Part shown: piece by piece, positions 1-9,647 of the stretch
Layout: every line of letters begins with the position of its first letter
How positions within the stretch are numbered: position 1 is the first letter of the stretch
NCBI RefSeq assembly: GCF_002583405.1
Contig: NZ_BCMJ01000009.1
Span: 1 to 64,000, forward strand
Direction: 5' to 3'
Origin: Secundilactobacillus silagincola
Lineage (GTDB): Bacteria > Bacillota > Bacilli > Lactobacillales > Lactobacillaceae
DNA length: 64,000 bases
Program-made: the position numbers and the translations under genes
The notes under the pieces: model-generated
Database searches by the model: none
What the model was told of the DNA's origin: nothing
Seen by the model: only the letters and a program-made list of their open reading frames with translations

Positions 1-52
1 AAGCTTCCGTAAGTTTAGGGCAAGAGTACTTTATACCTTGCGTATTAAGACT

Positions 53-86
53 AAAAAAGTCCTAATCACGAAATAGTGATTAGAAC
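53..86 (-). terminator. Intrinsic terminator of tRNA-Thr
   Basis: On the minus strand an 11-bp stem (GTTCTAATCAC / GTGATTAGGAC, one G-T pair) with a 6-nt loop is followed by CTTTTTT. It lies about 100 nt beyond the 3' end of the minus-strand tRNA-Thr, and no other minus-strand gene is near, so it probably ends that transcript. The rest of bases 1-188 shows no supportable gene. Confidence 0.75.
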
Positions 87-188
87 TGATTTAATAAATT
101 TACCAACAACAGTTGTCAAAGAGCCCTTTAAGTGAACGCTGACTGCAGCTATTTAACTAACACAGCATCACAACATGAATCAAACAAA

Positions 189-261
189 AGCCGCTTATCG
201 GATTTGAACCGATGACCTCTTCCTTACCATGGAAGTGCTCTACCTTCTGAGCTACAGCGGC
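189..261 (-). tRNA. tRNA-Thr (anticodon GGT)
   Basis: On the minus strand the sequence folds as a 72-nt cloverleaf plus discriminator T: acceptor GCCGCT/AGCGGC, D-arm GCTC/GAGC, anticodon arm CTTCC-ATGGTAA-GGAAG with anticodon GGT, and T-arm ATCGG-TTCGAAT-CCGAT. The seventh acceptor pair is a G-A mismatch. The 3' CCA is not encoded. A TATAAT at 269-274 (minus strand) is a plausible -10 just upstream. Confidence 0.96.
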
Positions 262-479
262 AACTCATATTATACTACATAGAAGGTTGGATACGAAGCT
301 AGTGAAGCAAAGTCCATAAAGTGCGACAAAAGAAATTTAAGATACTACAACAGGGAGAATGTTTTCTTAATTCGGAAAATTCAAAAAAATTCAATAACGA
401 CAAATTAGGCTAAAAATATGCTAGTAATAATTAGGGCTGAGTAGTATACTAATATAGTTGGCAATTTATAAAACGACAT

Positions 480-553
480 CGGGAAGTAGCTCAGCTTGGT
501 AGAGCACCTGGTTTGGGACCAGGGGGTCGCAGGTTCGAATCCTGTCTTCCCGA
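480..553 (+). tRNA. tRNA-Pro (anticodon TGG)
   Basis: Cloverleaf with acceptor CGGGAAG/CTTCCCG, D-arm GCTC/GAGC, anticodon arm CCTGG-TTTGGGA-CCAGG (anticodon TGG, proline), T-loop TTCGAAT and discriminator A. CCA is not encoded. It is followed 65 nt later by tRNA-Leu in the same orientation and the two probably share a transcript. A TATACT at 445-450 is a possible -10 element. Confidence 0.97.
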
Positions 554-618
554 TAGCAAATCTGATGTCTTGTATTACAAGTACAAATACGATATGCTGC
601 AGTAACGAAATAGATTAT

Positions 619-703
619 GCCGGAGTGGCGGAACTGGCAGACGCGCTGGACTCAAAATCCAGTGTCCGTTGAGGACGTGTGGGTTCGAACCCCACCTCCG
701 GTA
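619..703 (+). tRNA. tRNA-Leu (anticodon CAA)
   Basis: An 85-nt class II tRNA with an extra variable arm (TGTCCGTTGAGGACG region), as expected for leucine. Anticodon arm CTGGA-CTCAAAA-TCCAG gives anticodon CAA, reading UUG. Acceptor GCCGGAG pairs with CTCCGGT, the first pair being G-U. T-loop TTCGAAC; CCA not encoded. UUG is used as start codon by many genes in this window, but this is the elongator tRNA. Confidence 0.97.
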
Positions 704-742
704 TTAACATGAGTAAAATACATACTCTACAGCGTAAAAATT

Positions 743-777
743 AAAACAACCTGATGATCAAATCATCAGGTTGTTTT
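743..777. terminator. Bidirectional intrinsic terminator
   Basis: A perfect 16-bp inverted repeat, AAAACAACCTGATGAT / ATCATCAGGTTGTTTT, with a 3-nt loop and T-runs on both strands. It sits between the plus-strand tRNA-Pro/tRNA-Leu pair and the 3' end of the minus-strand Nudix gene, so it can end transcripts from both sides. Confidence 0.92.
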
Positions 778-791
778 TTCGTTTTCCCCGT

Positions 792-1352
792 TTAATTTGA
801 GAGATAAAGCTGATAATAGCCAACTGCGGCCAAAGCCTGAGCAGTATTTACTTTTCCGGCTTTGATCCATTTCAGAACTTGAGTTAAATCAACCAGTTGA
901 GTAGAAACGAATTCATCGCTATCGAAATGAGTAGAAGTTCGTTTTGACGGATCAAAGCGAAGCAAGATAAGTGCTGCTGTTTGATCCATAAAACCTTCAG
1001 AAGAAGTGACAGTAGTCATTACTTTAACCGACTGGGCTAGATAGCCAGTTTCTTCTTGAAATTCACGTTTAGCTGCCTCTTCAGGAGATTCCCCCGGATT
1101 AATAATACCAGCGGGCAGGGAAACTGATTCAGCATTAATTCCCACTCGATATTCACTAGTCATCACAACTTGTTGATCATCTGTTAGCGCCAAGATAGTG
1201 ATAGTTGGTGCAGTGTGGATAAGGTCTCTTTCGACGGAAAGGCCATCTGGAGTATCAATCTCACATTGTTCGACTGAAAAAACGGGTCCTTGATATTGTT
1301 TTGTGTGGTTCTTAATGTTGCCAACTTGATGCCAATTCCTAAACATGTACAA
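792..1352 (-). CDS. Nudix hydrolase, ADP-ribose pyrophosphatase-like
   Basis: A protein of about 186 residues in the Nudix superfamily, which cleaves nucleoside diphosphates linked to another moiety. The complete Nudix box is visible in mid-protein: a Gly, five residues, Glu, seven residues, then REFQEETGY, where the Glu residues bind the catalytic metal. Length and layout suit the ADP-ribose pyrophosphatase (NudF-like) group, but the substrate cannot be read from sequence. The start is uncertain: a TTG (1352) lies 7 nt after GGAAG, and an ATG lies two codons further in (1346). The gene is transcribed alone and ends at the bidirectional terminator shared with the tRNA pair. Its 5' end is close to the divergent antiporter gene. 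Confidence 0.85.
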   Translation of the reverse strand: MYMFRNWHQVGNIKNHTKQYQGPVFSVEQCEIDTPDGLSVERDLIHTAPTITILALTDDQQVVMTSEYRVGINAESVSLPAGIINPGESPEEAAKREFQEETGYLAQSVKVMTTVTSSEGFMDQTAALILLRFDPSKRTSTHFDSDEFVSTQLVDLTQVLKWIKAGKVNTAQALAAVGYYQLYLSN

Positions 1353-1429
1353 GATTTCACTTCCAGTTAGTGTTATATTTTATTTAGTGTTGGTCATGCA
1401 GCACTATTTTACTACAAGGGGTGGTCAGT

Positions 1430-2611
1430 GTGAATTTTATAGGGACATTATGTTTCCTGCTAGTTTTGACAACCTTTGCTGGACACTTCTCAAATCGAAT
1501 GGGAATTCCGTCCGTTATCGGTCAAATCTTAGTAGGAATTGTGGTGGGACCGGCAATCCTTAATTGGGTGCAGCCAAATCAGTTGTTGAACCTCTTCTCA
1601 GATATTGGTGTGATTATGCTGATGTTTATTGGTGGCCTGGAAAGTAATCTCACCTTGCTGAGGCGTTTTTTTAAACCAGCTATTATTGTCGCACTCTGCG
1701 GTGTCATTATGCCAGTGGTGTTTATGGGAAGCGCAGCAGTTGCCTTTCATTTTTCTGTTTTTGAAGCAACATACATAGGTGTTATTTTTAGTGCAACATC
1801 GGTTTCCATATCAGTAGCGGTATTACGAGATTATCACGCTTTGGATACTTCAGAAGGGGCAACCATCCTTGGCGCAGCCGTAGCAGACGATATCGTAGGT
1901 GTGATTCTATTATCGGTGATGATCAGTTTAATGGGAACTCAGGGTTTGAAGACTAGTGGGCAGCATACTAGCATCGCCCTTATTTTACTTGAGCAAGTCG
2001 CTTTTTTCGGCGGTACTTATTTAGTGGTGCGCTGGATTGCGCCTTATCTGATGGGAATCAGCGAAAAATTGCTTATGAATTCCAGTGTGACGATCATGTC
2101 TATGGTGATTTGCTTGGGCATGGCTTGGGTGGCAGATGCCGTTGGCTTGAGCGGGGCAGTTGGGGCTTTTTTTGCGGGAATTGCGGTTGCACACACGCCT
2201 TACCGGGAAGTCATCGAAGCCCATATGGAACCAATTGGCTACGCCGCGTTTATCCCGCTGTTTTTTGTCGGTATTGGTTTGAGTATGTCGTTTCGCTACT
2301 TAGGACAGTCGTTGGGCTTAATTGTCGTTATGACTATTTTGGCTTGCTTGACCAAGTTATTGGGCTGTGGTTTAGGCGCGCGGTTAACCGGTTTTAGTTG
2401 GCATAGTAGTTACGTCATCGGCTCAGGCATGATTTCTCGTGGTGAAATGGGTATGATTACGGTGCAAATCGGGCTGCAATCAGGTCTATTATCTAATGCG
2501 ACTTATTCAAAAATGGTACTAGTAATTATTTTAGCTACCATGGTGGCGCCATTTATGCTTAAACAGGCTTTGAAGCCGAACAAGAAAGCGTTAGCACCTG
2601 TTAATAAATAG
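1430..2611 (+). CDS. Cation:proton antiporter, CPA2 family
   Basis: An integral membrane protein of about 393 residues with 11-13 predicted hydrophobic helices, matching the Na+(K+)/H+ antiporter CPA2 family. The segment AVADDIVGVILLS carries the paired aspartates that bind and exchange ions in NapA-type carriers, which supports a functional electrogenic antiporter for Na+/K+ and pH homeostasis. A GTG at 1421 is in frame, but the Shine-Dalgarno AAGGGG at 1416-1421 overlaps it, while the GTG at 1430 lies 8 nt downstream, so 1430 is preferred. The gene stands alone between the divergent Nudix gene and a strong bidirectional terminator. The transported ion is not certain. Confidence 0.88.
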   Translation: MNFIGTLCFLLVLTTFAGHFSNRMGIPSVIGQILVGIVVGPAILNWVQPNQLLNLFSDIGVIMLMFIGGLESNLTLLRRFFKPAIIVALCGVIMPVVFMGSAAVAFHFSVFEATYIGVIFSATSVSISVAVLRDYHALDTSEGATILGAAVADDIVGVILLSVMISLMGTQGLKTSGQHTSIALILLEQVAFFGGTYLVVRWIAPYLMGISEKLLMNSSVTIMSMVICLGMAWVADAVGLSGAVGAFFAGIAVAHTPYREVIEAHMEPIGYAAFIPLFFVGIGLSMSFRYLGQSLGLIVVMTILACLTKLLGCGLGARLTGFSWHSSYVIGSGMISRGEMGMITVQIGLQSGLLSNATYSKMVLVIILATMVAPFMLKQALKPNKKALAPVNK

Positions 2612-2621
2612 AGGGTAAGCT

Positions 2622-2673
2622 AAAACACCGTCATAATCTCGCGAGAAGCGACTGATTATGACGGTGTTTTTTT
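2622..2673. terminator. Bidirectional intrinsic terminator
   Basis: The 17-nt arms AAAACACCGTCATAATC and GATTATGACGGTGTTTT pair perfectly, with a 15-nt loop and T-tracts on both strands. It separates the convergent antiporter and helD genes and serves both. Confidence 0.92.
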
Positions 2674-2691
2674 GATGTTTACTAGTTAAAA

Positions 2692-5001
2692 TTAATTGGT
2701 AAATTCATGCTCAATTTGCAGGACCGTTTTTGGCAATTTATCAGAAGCAATCAACGGTGAAACGGGGCCAATACTCATCAAAATTAATTGGTGCATTGCT
2801 CGCGTTGCAATGGTGTACAGAGTGCCAGTAAACCGTTCATCAGGGAAGTTAGTCGCGGAAACGTTCCAAGCGATTACCGCATCAAATTCCAAACCCTTAG
2901 CCAGATAAATCGGCATTACCAGCGTTCCTTTCGGTAAGGATAAATCGGCGTCTGTCATTAACGTGACATCGTTAGTTTCATGATGTAATTTTTGATAAAC
3001 AGCATGGGCCTGCTCCAAATTTTTAGTTAAAATTGCCACAGTACCGTTGTCGGCACGCAGACTGGTGACTTCATTCTCTAACGCATCGTAGCAACTTTCA
3101 GCATCATAGCGAATCACCAAACGTGGCAAACTTCCAGGTCGGGTGAATGCTTCAATCTGATCGCCATCTGGTAAAAGGGCCTTCGCAAACGTCGTGATCG
3201 GCAATGTTGACCGGTAAGAACGGTTTAATTTTAACAGCCGTGGTCGGTGAACGTTAAAGGCATCACGTAGGCTGGCTAATAATGCTTCAGGTGTTTGAAC
3301 AGCTTTGAACAGGGCCTGTTCTGCATCACCTAAGAAAGTCATGTGCGCCTTAGGAAACGCGTGATGTAAATACTGTAGTTGGGCAATAGAATAATCCTGC
3401 ATTTCATCCACAAACAAGTGCTGCATAGCATGGTTTTGCCCACCACCAGTGAGGATGTCACGAATATAAAGTAATGGTGCAGCATCTACCAACTCACATT
3501 TATGAAATTCGATATCATGTAAGAAGTTATGCTTGCTAGCTGCCATGGTATCATCTGACACATTATCTGGTGTGGCAACAGTATCCATGAAGTCAGCGTA
3601 TTGACTGTAAATGTCTAAGAAGTAGTTATTGTAGATGGCATCATAGACCTTCCGTAAACGTCGAGTCACGATTTTGCGAGCAATATAATTGGTTTCGGCA
3701 TCGACTTCTTGAAAGTCATGAAGTCGTTTCGAACCCAATAAATTATGGTATTCTTCGTCGGAAAGCTGATCGATTTTTTCAGCCACCCAGTCTGACTTAG
3801 CTTCTTGGTTGATTCGGCGCTTCAGTTGTTTGATCAGGATGTTTTTAGTCCTTAAAAAGCGTTCTGCCGGCTGCAAGTGCGGTAAGTCCTGATAGATCTT
3901 TTCAATTTCAGTTTTGTTGAAGAAAATCCGGCCATCAAAATAAATGTGATTAAATTTAAAATGAGTTGGTGCCAGGTTTTGACAATAGTCCGCGATTTGA
4001 TGCATATAGTGTGAAGAGGACTTGTAGTCCACTAGAGCTTGCTGCTCATTAGTTAGCTCAAGGTCCTTTTCGTAGCGGTCAAATAAAGATTCTACGTTTA
4101 ATCCCTGAAGCCGCTGAGTGAGAAAGTCGGCTAAAGTGACCTGTCGCATATTCCGCTCACCTAAACTAGGTAACACATCGGAAATGTAGTGGCTAAATAA
4201 CTTGTTGGGTGAGAATAATACGATTTGGTCAGCCTGCAGCTCCTGGCGACTATGATATAACAGGAAAGCAATCCGCTGTAAGATAGCAGAAGTCTTACCT
4301 GAGCCTGCAACTCCTTGAACCACCAGCAAATCAGAACGAGTATCACGGATGATATCGTTTTGTTCACGCTGAATCGTGGCCACGATGTTTTGCATGGTTT
4401 CATCGTTTTGCTGTCCCAAAACGTGTTGCAACATTTCGTCACCAACGGTTTCGTTAGTGTCGAACATGGATTCAATTTTACCGTTTTGAATTAAAAACTG
4501 GCGCTTCTTGGTCAGCTTAGTAAGCTGTTTACCCGCGGGAGTGTCATAGGTGACATCGCCTAAAGTCCCGTTGTAATAAATAGCCGAAATGGGTGCTCGC
4601 CAGTCGTAAACTAAAAAGTTAGCGTCGTCATCAGTAAATGAAGCTGTCCCAATATAGAGTTTTTCCTGTTCGGTTTCGTCAGGATCCTGAATATCGATCC
4701 GACCGAAGTAGGGTGACTTCTCCAAATCTTTATAGACGTTTAACTGGCTAGAAATGATTTGTTCGTTTTCAATCAGTCGGGAAGCTAAGGCCCGTTGTTG
4801 CTGCAGTTCGGCAGAAGTTTCAATTCGGTCATCGACTTCCACGTAGTTAACCGAAGTGTTGGCACTGTAGTTTTCCTGCACCAACTTCATTTCGGCATGA
4901 GCCTTACTGTACTCCAGTGAGACTGACTTAATTTTTGCGGTAATTTGATTGATCACCGAATCGACACGCTGCTGTTCAATTTTTTGTTCCTGTGATTCCA
5001 A
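2692..5001 (-). CDS. RNA polymerase recycling motor ATPase HelD
   Basis: HelD is a UvrD/Rep-like superfamily 1 ATPase that binds RNA polymerase and strips stalled or terminated complexes from nucleic acid. The 769-residue protein has an N-terminal charged helical region (about 1-95) expected to form the coiled-coil arm that enters the polymerase secondary channel. The family motif DWRAPISA follows at 133-140, Walker A GVAGSGKT at 230-237, motif II VDEMQDYS at 531-538 and LNRSYRST at 592-599. It is transcribed alone on the minus strand, directly opposite the trpS leader. The delta subunit gene rpoE, whose product cooperates with HelD in Bacillus subtilis, is 33 kb away in this window. Length is normal and no key motif is missing. 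Confidence 0.93.
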   Translation of the reverse strand: MESQEQKIEQQRVDSVINQITAKIKSVSLEYSKAHAEMKLVQENYSANTSVNYVEVDDRIETSAELQQQRALASRLIENEQIISSQLNVYKDLEKSPYFGRIDIQDPDETEQEKLYIGTASFTDDDANFLVYDWRAPISAIYYNGTLGDVTYDTPAGKQLTKLTKKRQFLIQNGKIESMFDTNETVGDEMLQHVLGQQNDETMQNIVATIQREQNDIIRDTRSDLLVVQGVAGSGKTSAILQRIAFLLYHSRQELQADQIVLFSPNKLFSHYISDVLPSLGERNMRQVTLADFLTQRLQGLNVESLFDRYEKDLELTNEQQALVDYKSSSHYMHQIADYCQNLAPTHFKFNHIYFDGRIFFNKTEIEKIYQDLPHLQPAERFLRTKNILIKQLKRRINQEAKSDWVAEKIDQLSDEEYHNLLGSKRLHDFQEVDAETNYIARKIVTRRLRKVYDAIYNNYFLDIYSQYADFMDTVATPDNVSDDTMAASKHNFLHDIEFHKCELVDAAPLLYIRDILTGGGQNHAMQHLFVDEMQDYSIAQLQYLHHAFPKAHMTFLGDAEQALFKAVQTPEALLASLRDAFNVHRPRLLKLNRSYRSTLPITTFAKALLPDGDQIEAFTRPGSLPRLVIRYDAESCYDALENEVTSLRADNGTVAILTKNLEQAHAVYQKLHHETNDVTLMTDADLSLPKGTLVMPIYLAKGLEFDAVIAWNVSATNFPDERFTGTLYTIATRAMHQLILMSIGPVSPLIASDKLPKTVLQIEHEFTN

Positions 5002-5089
5002 AAAACCGCCTCTTTCGTTTAATGTGCTTGAACCATTCTAGTGTGATTAGGTGGTTGTGTCAATTAGAAAAACTCAGGCCAAACCAACT

Positions 5090-5118
5090 TTGACAAGGAC
5101 TGGTAAAATGCTTAAAAT
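5090..5118 (+). promoter_or_regulatory. Promoter of the trpS T-box leader
   Basis: TTGACA (5090-5095), a 17-nt spacer and TAAAAT (5113-5118) form a near-consensus housekeeping sigma promoter. Predicted initiation near 5125 would produce the T-box leader that precedes trpS. Confidence 0.85.
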
Positions 5119-5124
5119 AGATAC

Positions 5125-5331
5125 CATTATATAGATAGAATTCGTCAGTGCGTTTAGATCATGTTGACAGAGAGACCACGATTGCTGAAAGTGGCCAGAA
5201 TGATCATTTTGGAGCTGATACGTGAATTTTAGGGTGCCTCCTTATCGGTGAGAGTGGTGACTTTACGTCACAAATTTAGGTGGTACCGCGGTTGACGTCC
5301 TATTGCATACGCAATTAGGGCGTCTTTTTTA
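5125..5331 (+). promoter_or_regulatory. T-box leader (tRNA-Trp sensing) of trpS
   Basis: T-box riboswitches let uncharged tRNA promote readthrough into aminoacyl-tRNA synthetase genes. Visible parts are the AGAGA motif of stem I (5170-5174), a specifier TGG followed by a purine (5210-5213) and the T-box core AGGTGGTACCGCGG (5278-5291), which pairs with the tRNA acceptor end. The overlapping terminator GACGTCCTATTGC / GCAATTAGGGCGTC with TTTTTT lies at 5294-5330. The TGG specifier (tryptophan) agrees with the downstream gene. Confidence 0.93.
5294..5331 (+). terminator. T-box-controlled terminator
   Basis: A stem of about 13 bp with one bulge and a G-T pair (GACGTCCTATTGC with GCAATTAGGGCGTC) is followed by six T residues. 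Its 5' arm overlaps the sequence that would form the antiterminator with the T-box core, the usual mutually exclusive arrangement. Confidence 0.9.
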
Positions 5332-5357
5332 TTAAGTGTTATTGCACCAAAAAATAG

Positions 5358-6401
<1,044 letters not shown>

Positions 6402-6437
6402 AAAACTTAAGCTGATAACGAGAAGGGGATGTCGGTG

Positions 6438-7364
6438 ATGGATAATTTGGTGATCGTTGATTTGGGTTCTAATTCAGTCCGGATGACGATTAATGAAATT
6501 CGGCCGGATCAAACCTTCCGAGAGGTTGCGCGCTATAAGGAAGATTCTCGTATATCTGAAGGCATGGGTGACGAAAAAGAACTTCAAGATACGGCTATTC
6601 GACGGACGTTGGATGCTTTGCGCAAATTCAAAACGATTTACAAAGACCTGCCTAATTTAACGGTTAAGGCCATTACAACAGCGGCTGTTCGTCAAGCAAG
6701 CAACCAGGCTGAGTTTCTTGAGCGTGTTGAACGCGAAATCGGGCTCAAACTAGACATTTTATCCGGTGATGATGAGGCCTATTATGACTATCTGGGCGTT
6801 AAACATCGGCTCCGAGTCGAAGATGCCTTGATGCTAGACGTTGGCGGTGCCAGTCTAGAAATGGTGAATATTACTTCCGGTAAAGAAAGTAATCTAATCA
6901 GCATTCCCTTTGGTGCAGTCAACCTTTCAGAGCAGTTTAATCTCGACGATAAGGTTGATGCAGCGGACTTCTTTAGCGCATCCATTTTCCTAAGAAAACG
7001 ACTGCGAGACATTTGGTGGCTGCATGAAGCACAAACGAAGCCTTTGATTCTATTAGGTGGGGCTAACCGGTCACTGGCACGGATGAGTAGACGGCAACAA
7101 CAGATCTTGCACGTGGAGCAGATTCACGGCTATCAGCTGACGACCTCAGAGGTTTTTCGGTTATTTAGCATGTTATTAAGTAAAGATAAGGCACAGCGAC
7201 AGCAGATTTCTGGCCTTGAACCAGACCGGGCCGATATTATTATTGGTGGCATCATGCCATTAGTACTGTTGCTGCAAATGTTAGATTCAGACCGGGTGAT
7301 TTTTTCGGAAAGTGGTGTGCGCGAGGGCATTATTCACGCATATCTCAATCACGACTATAGTTAA
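6438..7364 (+). CDS. Ppx/GppA family phosphatase (exopolyphosphatase)
   Basis: A 308-residue member of the ASKHA-fold Ppx/GppA family, which releases phosphate from polyphosphate or from the 5' end of pppGpp. The N-terminal phosphate loop VDLGSNSVRM and the second phosphate motif DVGGASLEMV are visible, and the length is that of the short single-module Firmicutes form. An in-frame ATG at 6429 lies too close to the AAGGGG site; the ATG at 6438 gives normal spacing. It follows trpS by 36 nt and precedes mvaA by 22 nt, so it is within an operon. Whether it prefers polyphosphate or guanosine pentaphosphate cannot be decided here. No polyphosphate kinase gene is in the window. Confidence 0.85.
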   Translation: MDNLVIVDLGSNSVRMTINEIRPDQTFREVARYKEDSRISEGMGDEKELQDTAIRRTLDALRKFKTIYKDLPNLTVKAITTAAVRQASNQAEFLERVEREIGLKLDILSGDDEAYYDYLGVKHRLRVEDALMLDVGGASLEMVNITSGKESNLISIPFGAVNLSEQFNLDDKVDAADFFSASIFLRKRLRDIWWLHEAQTKPLILLGGANRSLARMSRRQQQILHVEQIHGYQLTTSEVFRLFSMLLSKDKAQRQQISGLEPDRADIIIGGIMPLVLLLQMLDSDRVIFSESGVREGIIHAYLNHDYS

Positions 7365-7386
7365 TGATAGTAAGGGATAGGTGAAC

Positions 7387-8655
7387 ATGGAAGCGACGTT
7401 TTCACAGTTTTACAAGCGGACACCGGAACAGCGATTAGCTATTTTAGCTGAAACGCTGGGGCTGTCTGAAGCGGAGCAACAAATCCTTAAGCATCGGGCA
7501 ACGCAGGGAGATGCACCGTTACTGATTGAAAATTATTTGACGACGTATCAATTACCTGAGGGCGTAGCAGTCAATCTTCGTGTCAATGATCATGAGTACG
7601 TTGTCCCAATGGTCACGGAAGAACCTAGCGTCATCGCAGCGGCTAGTAATGGTGCCAAGCAGTTGGCAAAAGCCGGTGGTATCACAGCCACTGTGCATTC
7701 TCGGCTGTTAACGGGACAAGTGGTCCTTAGTGATGTAAAAGTTTACGCTTCTATTGATGATTGGATTGCTTTACACCAAAATGAATTACTAGAAGTAGCA
7801 AAACAGGCCCATCCATCCATCGTTAAGCGTGGCGGTGGGCCGAAGTCGATTCGGACTCGCGACCTCGGCGAAGGGTTTGTTTCCATTGATTTAGTGGTGG
7901 ATGTTAAGGCCGCTATGGGTGCTAATATGATGAATACGATGCTGGAAGCCATTGCGGGGGTCGTGCAAAATAAATTGCACCACACTACTTTGTTTAGTAT
8001 TCTCTCCAATGCTGGTGATCAGAGTTTAACAACGGCTACAGTATCAGTACCAGTCTCGCAATTGGCTGATCAGGCGGATAAGGCTCAGCAAGTTGGCAAG
8101 CGTATTGCCCAAGCGAGTCGTATCGCGCGACTAGACCCAATGCGTGCTGTCACCCATAATAAAGGGATCATGAACGGTGTCGATGCAGTAGTTGTCGCAA
8201 TGGGCAATGATTGGCGAGCTATCGAAAGTGCCGCTCATGCTTATGCGGTAACGGATGGACAGTATCGAGGTTTGAGTCAATGGCAGCTTGAAGACGACCA
8301 GTTGACAGGCACGCTGACATTGCCATTACCTATTGGTATTGTTGGTGGTGCCACTAAGGTATTACCGTTAGTAGCGATTAACCAAAAGATGGCAAAGATT
8401 AATTCACCGGAAGACTTGATGAAGCTGATTGCCGCAGTAGGGCTTGCACAAAACTTCGCTGCGCTTAAGGCTCTGGTTACTAACGGTATTCAGCAAGGCC
8501 ATATGAAAATGCAAATGCGTTCTTTGGCCATGTCCGTTGGCGCCACACCGTCAGAAGTGTCAGTATTAACGAAACAGTTAAGCAATACTGATGATCCTAA
8601 TGAAGCTCAGGCGAGACAATTATTGAGTCAAATTAGAAATAACAAGGAGACGTAG
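7387..8655 (+). CDS. Hydroxymethylglutaryl-CoA reductase, class II
   Basis: The enzyme interconverts HMG-CoA and mevalonate; in lactobacilli it supplies mevalonate for isoprenoid synthesis despite the name degradative. The 422-residue protein shows the catalytic glutamate region TEEPSVIAAASNGAK (about 77-91), the lysine-bearing HNKGIMNGVDAV and the nucleotide/substrate segment MGANMMNTMLE typical of class II enzymes. A GTG at 7381 is in frame, but the ATG at 7387 lies 9 nt after AAGGGA. Six bases separate it from the HELLH-protein gene, showing tight operon linkage. Its presence, with ispE elsewhere in the window, is discussed in the findings. Confidence 0.94.
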   Translation: MEATFSQFYKRTPEQRLAILAETLGLSEAEQQILKHRATQGDAPLLIENYLTTYQLPEGVAVNLRVNDHEYVVPMVTEEPSVIAAASNGAKQLAKAGGITATVHSRLLTGQVVLSDVKVYASIDDWIALHQNELLEVAKQAHPSIVKRGGGPKSIRTRDLGEGFVSIDLVVDVKAAMGANMMNTMLEAIAGVVQNKLHHTTLFSILSNAGDQSLTTATVSVPVSQLADQADKAQQVGKRIAQASRIARLDPMRAVTHNKGIMNGVDAVVVAMGNDWRAIESAAHAYAVTDGQYRGLSQWQLEDDQLTGTLTLPLPIGIVGGATKVLPLVAINQKMAKINSPEDLMKLIAAVGLAQNFAALKALVTNGIQQGHMKMQMRSLAMSVGATPSEVSVLTKQLSNTDDPNEAQARQLLSQIRNNKET

Positions 8656-8660
8656 ATATC

Positions 8661-9620
8661 ATGCAAAACGTTGAGATCAATTCAGAGACGCAATCACTAT
8701 TAGATGCGGTCAATAAAATTTTTCCCGGAAAAGTAGAATTACAGTTCATCGGCAAATTGCAAAATGGTTATGTTCGTCATGATCAGGCACAGGCCGTTCA
8801 GGACAAGAATAATATTATGGTTCAGATCAGCGACCTTTCCGCACCAGACTACACGGCATCCCATGAGCTTTTACACCTATTGATGACGCTACGTGGGTTT
8901 CCACAAATTTTCTTTGCCATTTCCACTGGTGAAGAACAGCTAGATCAGCAGTTAATGATGCTGGGGACTGAACTCTATGATACGGTGAGTCACATCGTGG
9001 TGGTCAGCGAACAGCGTAAGCACGGCTTGATTACTGATGAAATCGAGCAGATGTACCTCAAGGGAATTCATGCCACTATCAAGCCAGAACCAACCCCAGT
9101 CGATGATAAAATGACGTTGCGGTTACTGACTTTGACCGATGCGCTGGTCTTTTATGGTGATGAAAATAAGGCGGTTAATGATCAACTGGAAAAGGACTAT
9201 CCAATCTCGTTTGCAGCTGCTAAGAAGCTGTATGCACTGATTACTGAAAAACCAGTGGATTCACCATTTACCTTGCGTCGTAACGTGGTTAAGTTATTTA
9301 AGGCTTTTGATGAGCAGTTGAAAGACTGGGGATTACCACCAATCAATATGACCGAGTTTGCTACTATTTCAAACGTGGTTTCTAAGCGTCAATTACGGTT
9401 GGAAGTTCGCCAAATGTTTGAGCTATATCATTCTGATATGGTTGATATTAAGAGCAAGCGCCGGGCGTACGTTGGCATTAACCGGGCGGATGGTCAGAAC
9501 TCCTTTGTTATTTCCGCACCAACTAAAGCTAACGATAATCCCGAGTATTATAAAGCCATTTATTCACTGTCAGTTGAGGAACTATTTAAGAAACTAGAAA
9601 TGCCGTATATTTTACGTTAG
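8661..9620 (+). CDS. Putative HELLH zinc metalloprotein, function unknown
   Basis: A 319-residue cytosolic protein without signal peptide or membrane helix. Residues 68-72 are HELLH, matching the zincin HExxH motif, inside ASHELLHLLMTLRGF. Candidates for a third ligand are Glu104 and His111, in GTELYDTVSHIVVV. The remainder is mixed helical with no recognised domain. I recall similar lactobacillar proteins carrying the label IpaB/EvcA family, which tells little about function. It starts 5 nt after mvaA at a good AAGGAG site and is followed by the Sir2 gene after 27 nt, so the three are almost certainly co-expressed. Peptidase activity is an inference from the motif only. Confidence 0.8.
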   Translation: MQNVEINSETQSLLDAVNKIFPGKVELQFIGKLQNGYVRHDQAQAVQDKNNIMVQISDLSAPDYTASHELLHLLMTLRGFPQIFFAISTGEEQLDQQLMMLGTELYDTVSHIVVVSEQRKHGLITDEIEQMYLKGIHATIKPEPTPVDDKMTLRLLTLTDALVFYGDENKAVNDQLEKDYPISFAAAKKLYALITEKPVDSPFTLRRNVVKLFKAFDEQLKDWGLPPINMTEFATISNVVSKRQLRLEVRQMFELYHSDMVDIKSKRRAYVGINRADGQNSFVISAPTKANDNPEYYKAIYSLSVEELFKKLEMPYILR

Positions 9621-9647
9621 AAATTTTGGTGATTGGAGGCCTTGATA

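Noticed and set aside
1345-1563. Plus-strand frame of 72 codons at the start of the antiporter gene
   Set aside because: It overlaps the antiporter start in another frame, has no ribosome site and resembles no protein.
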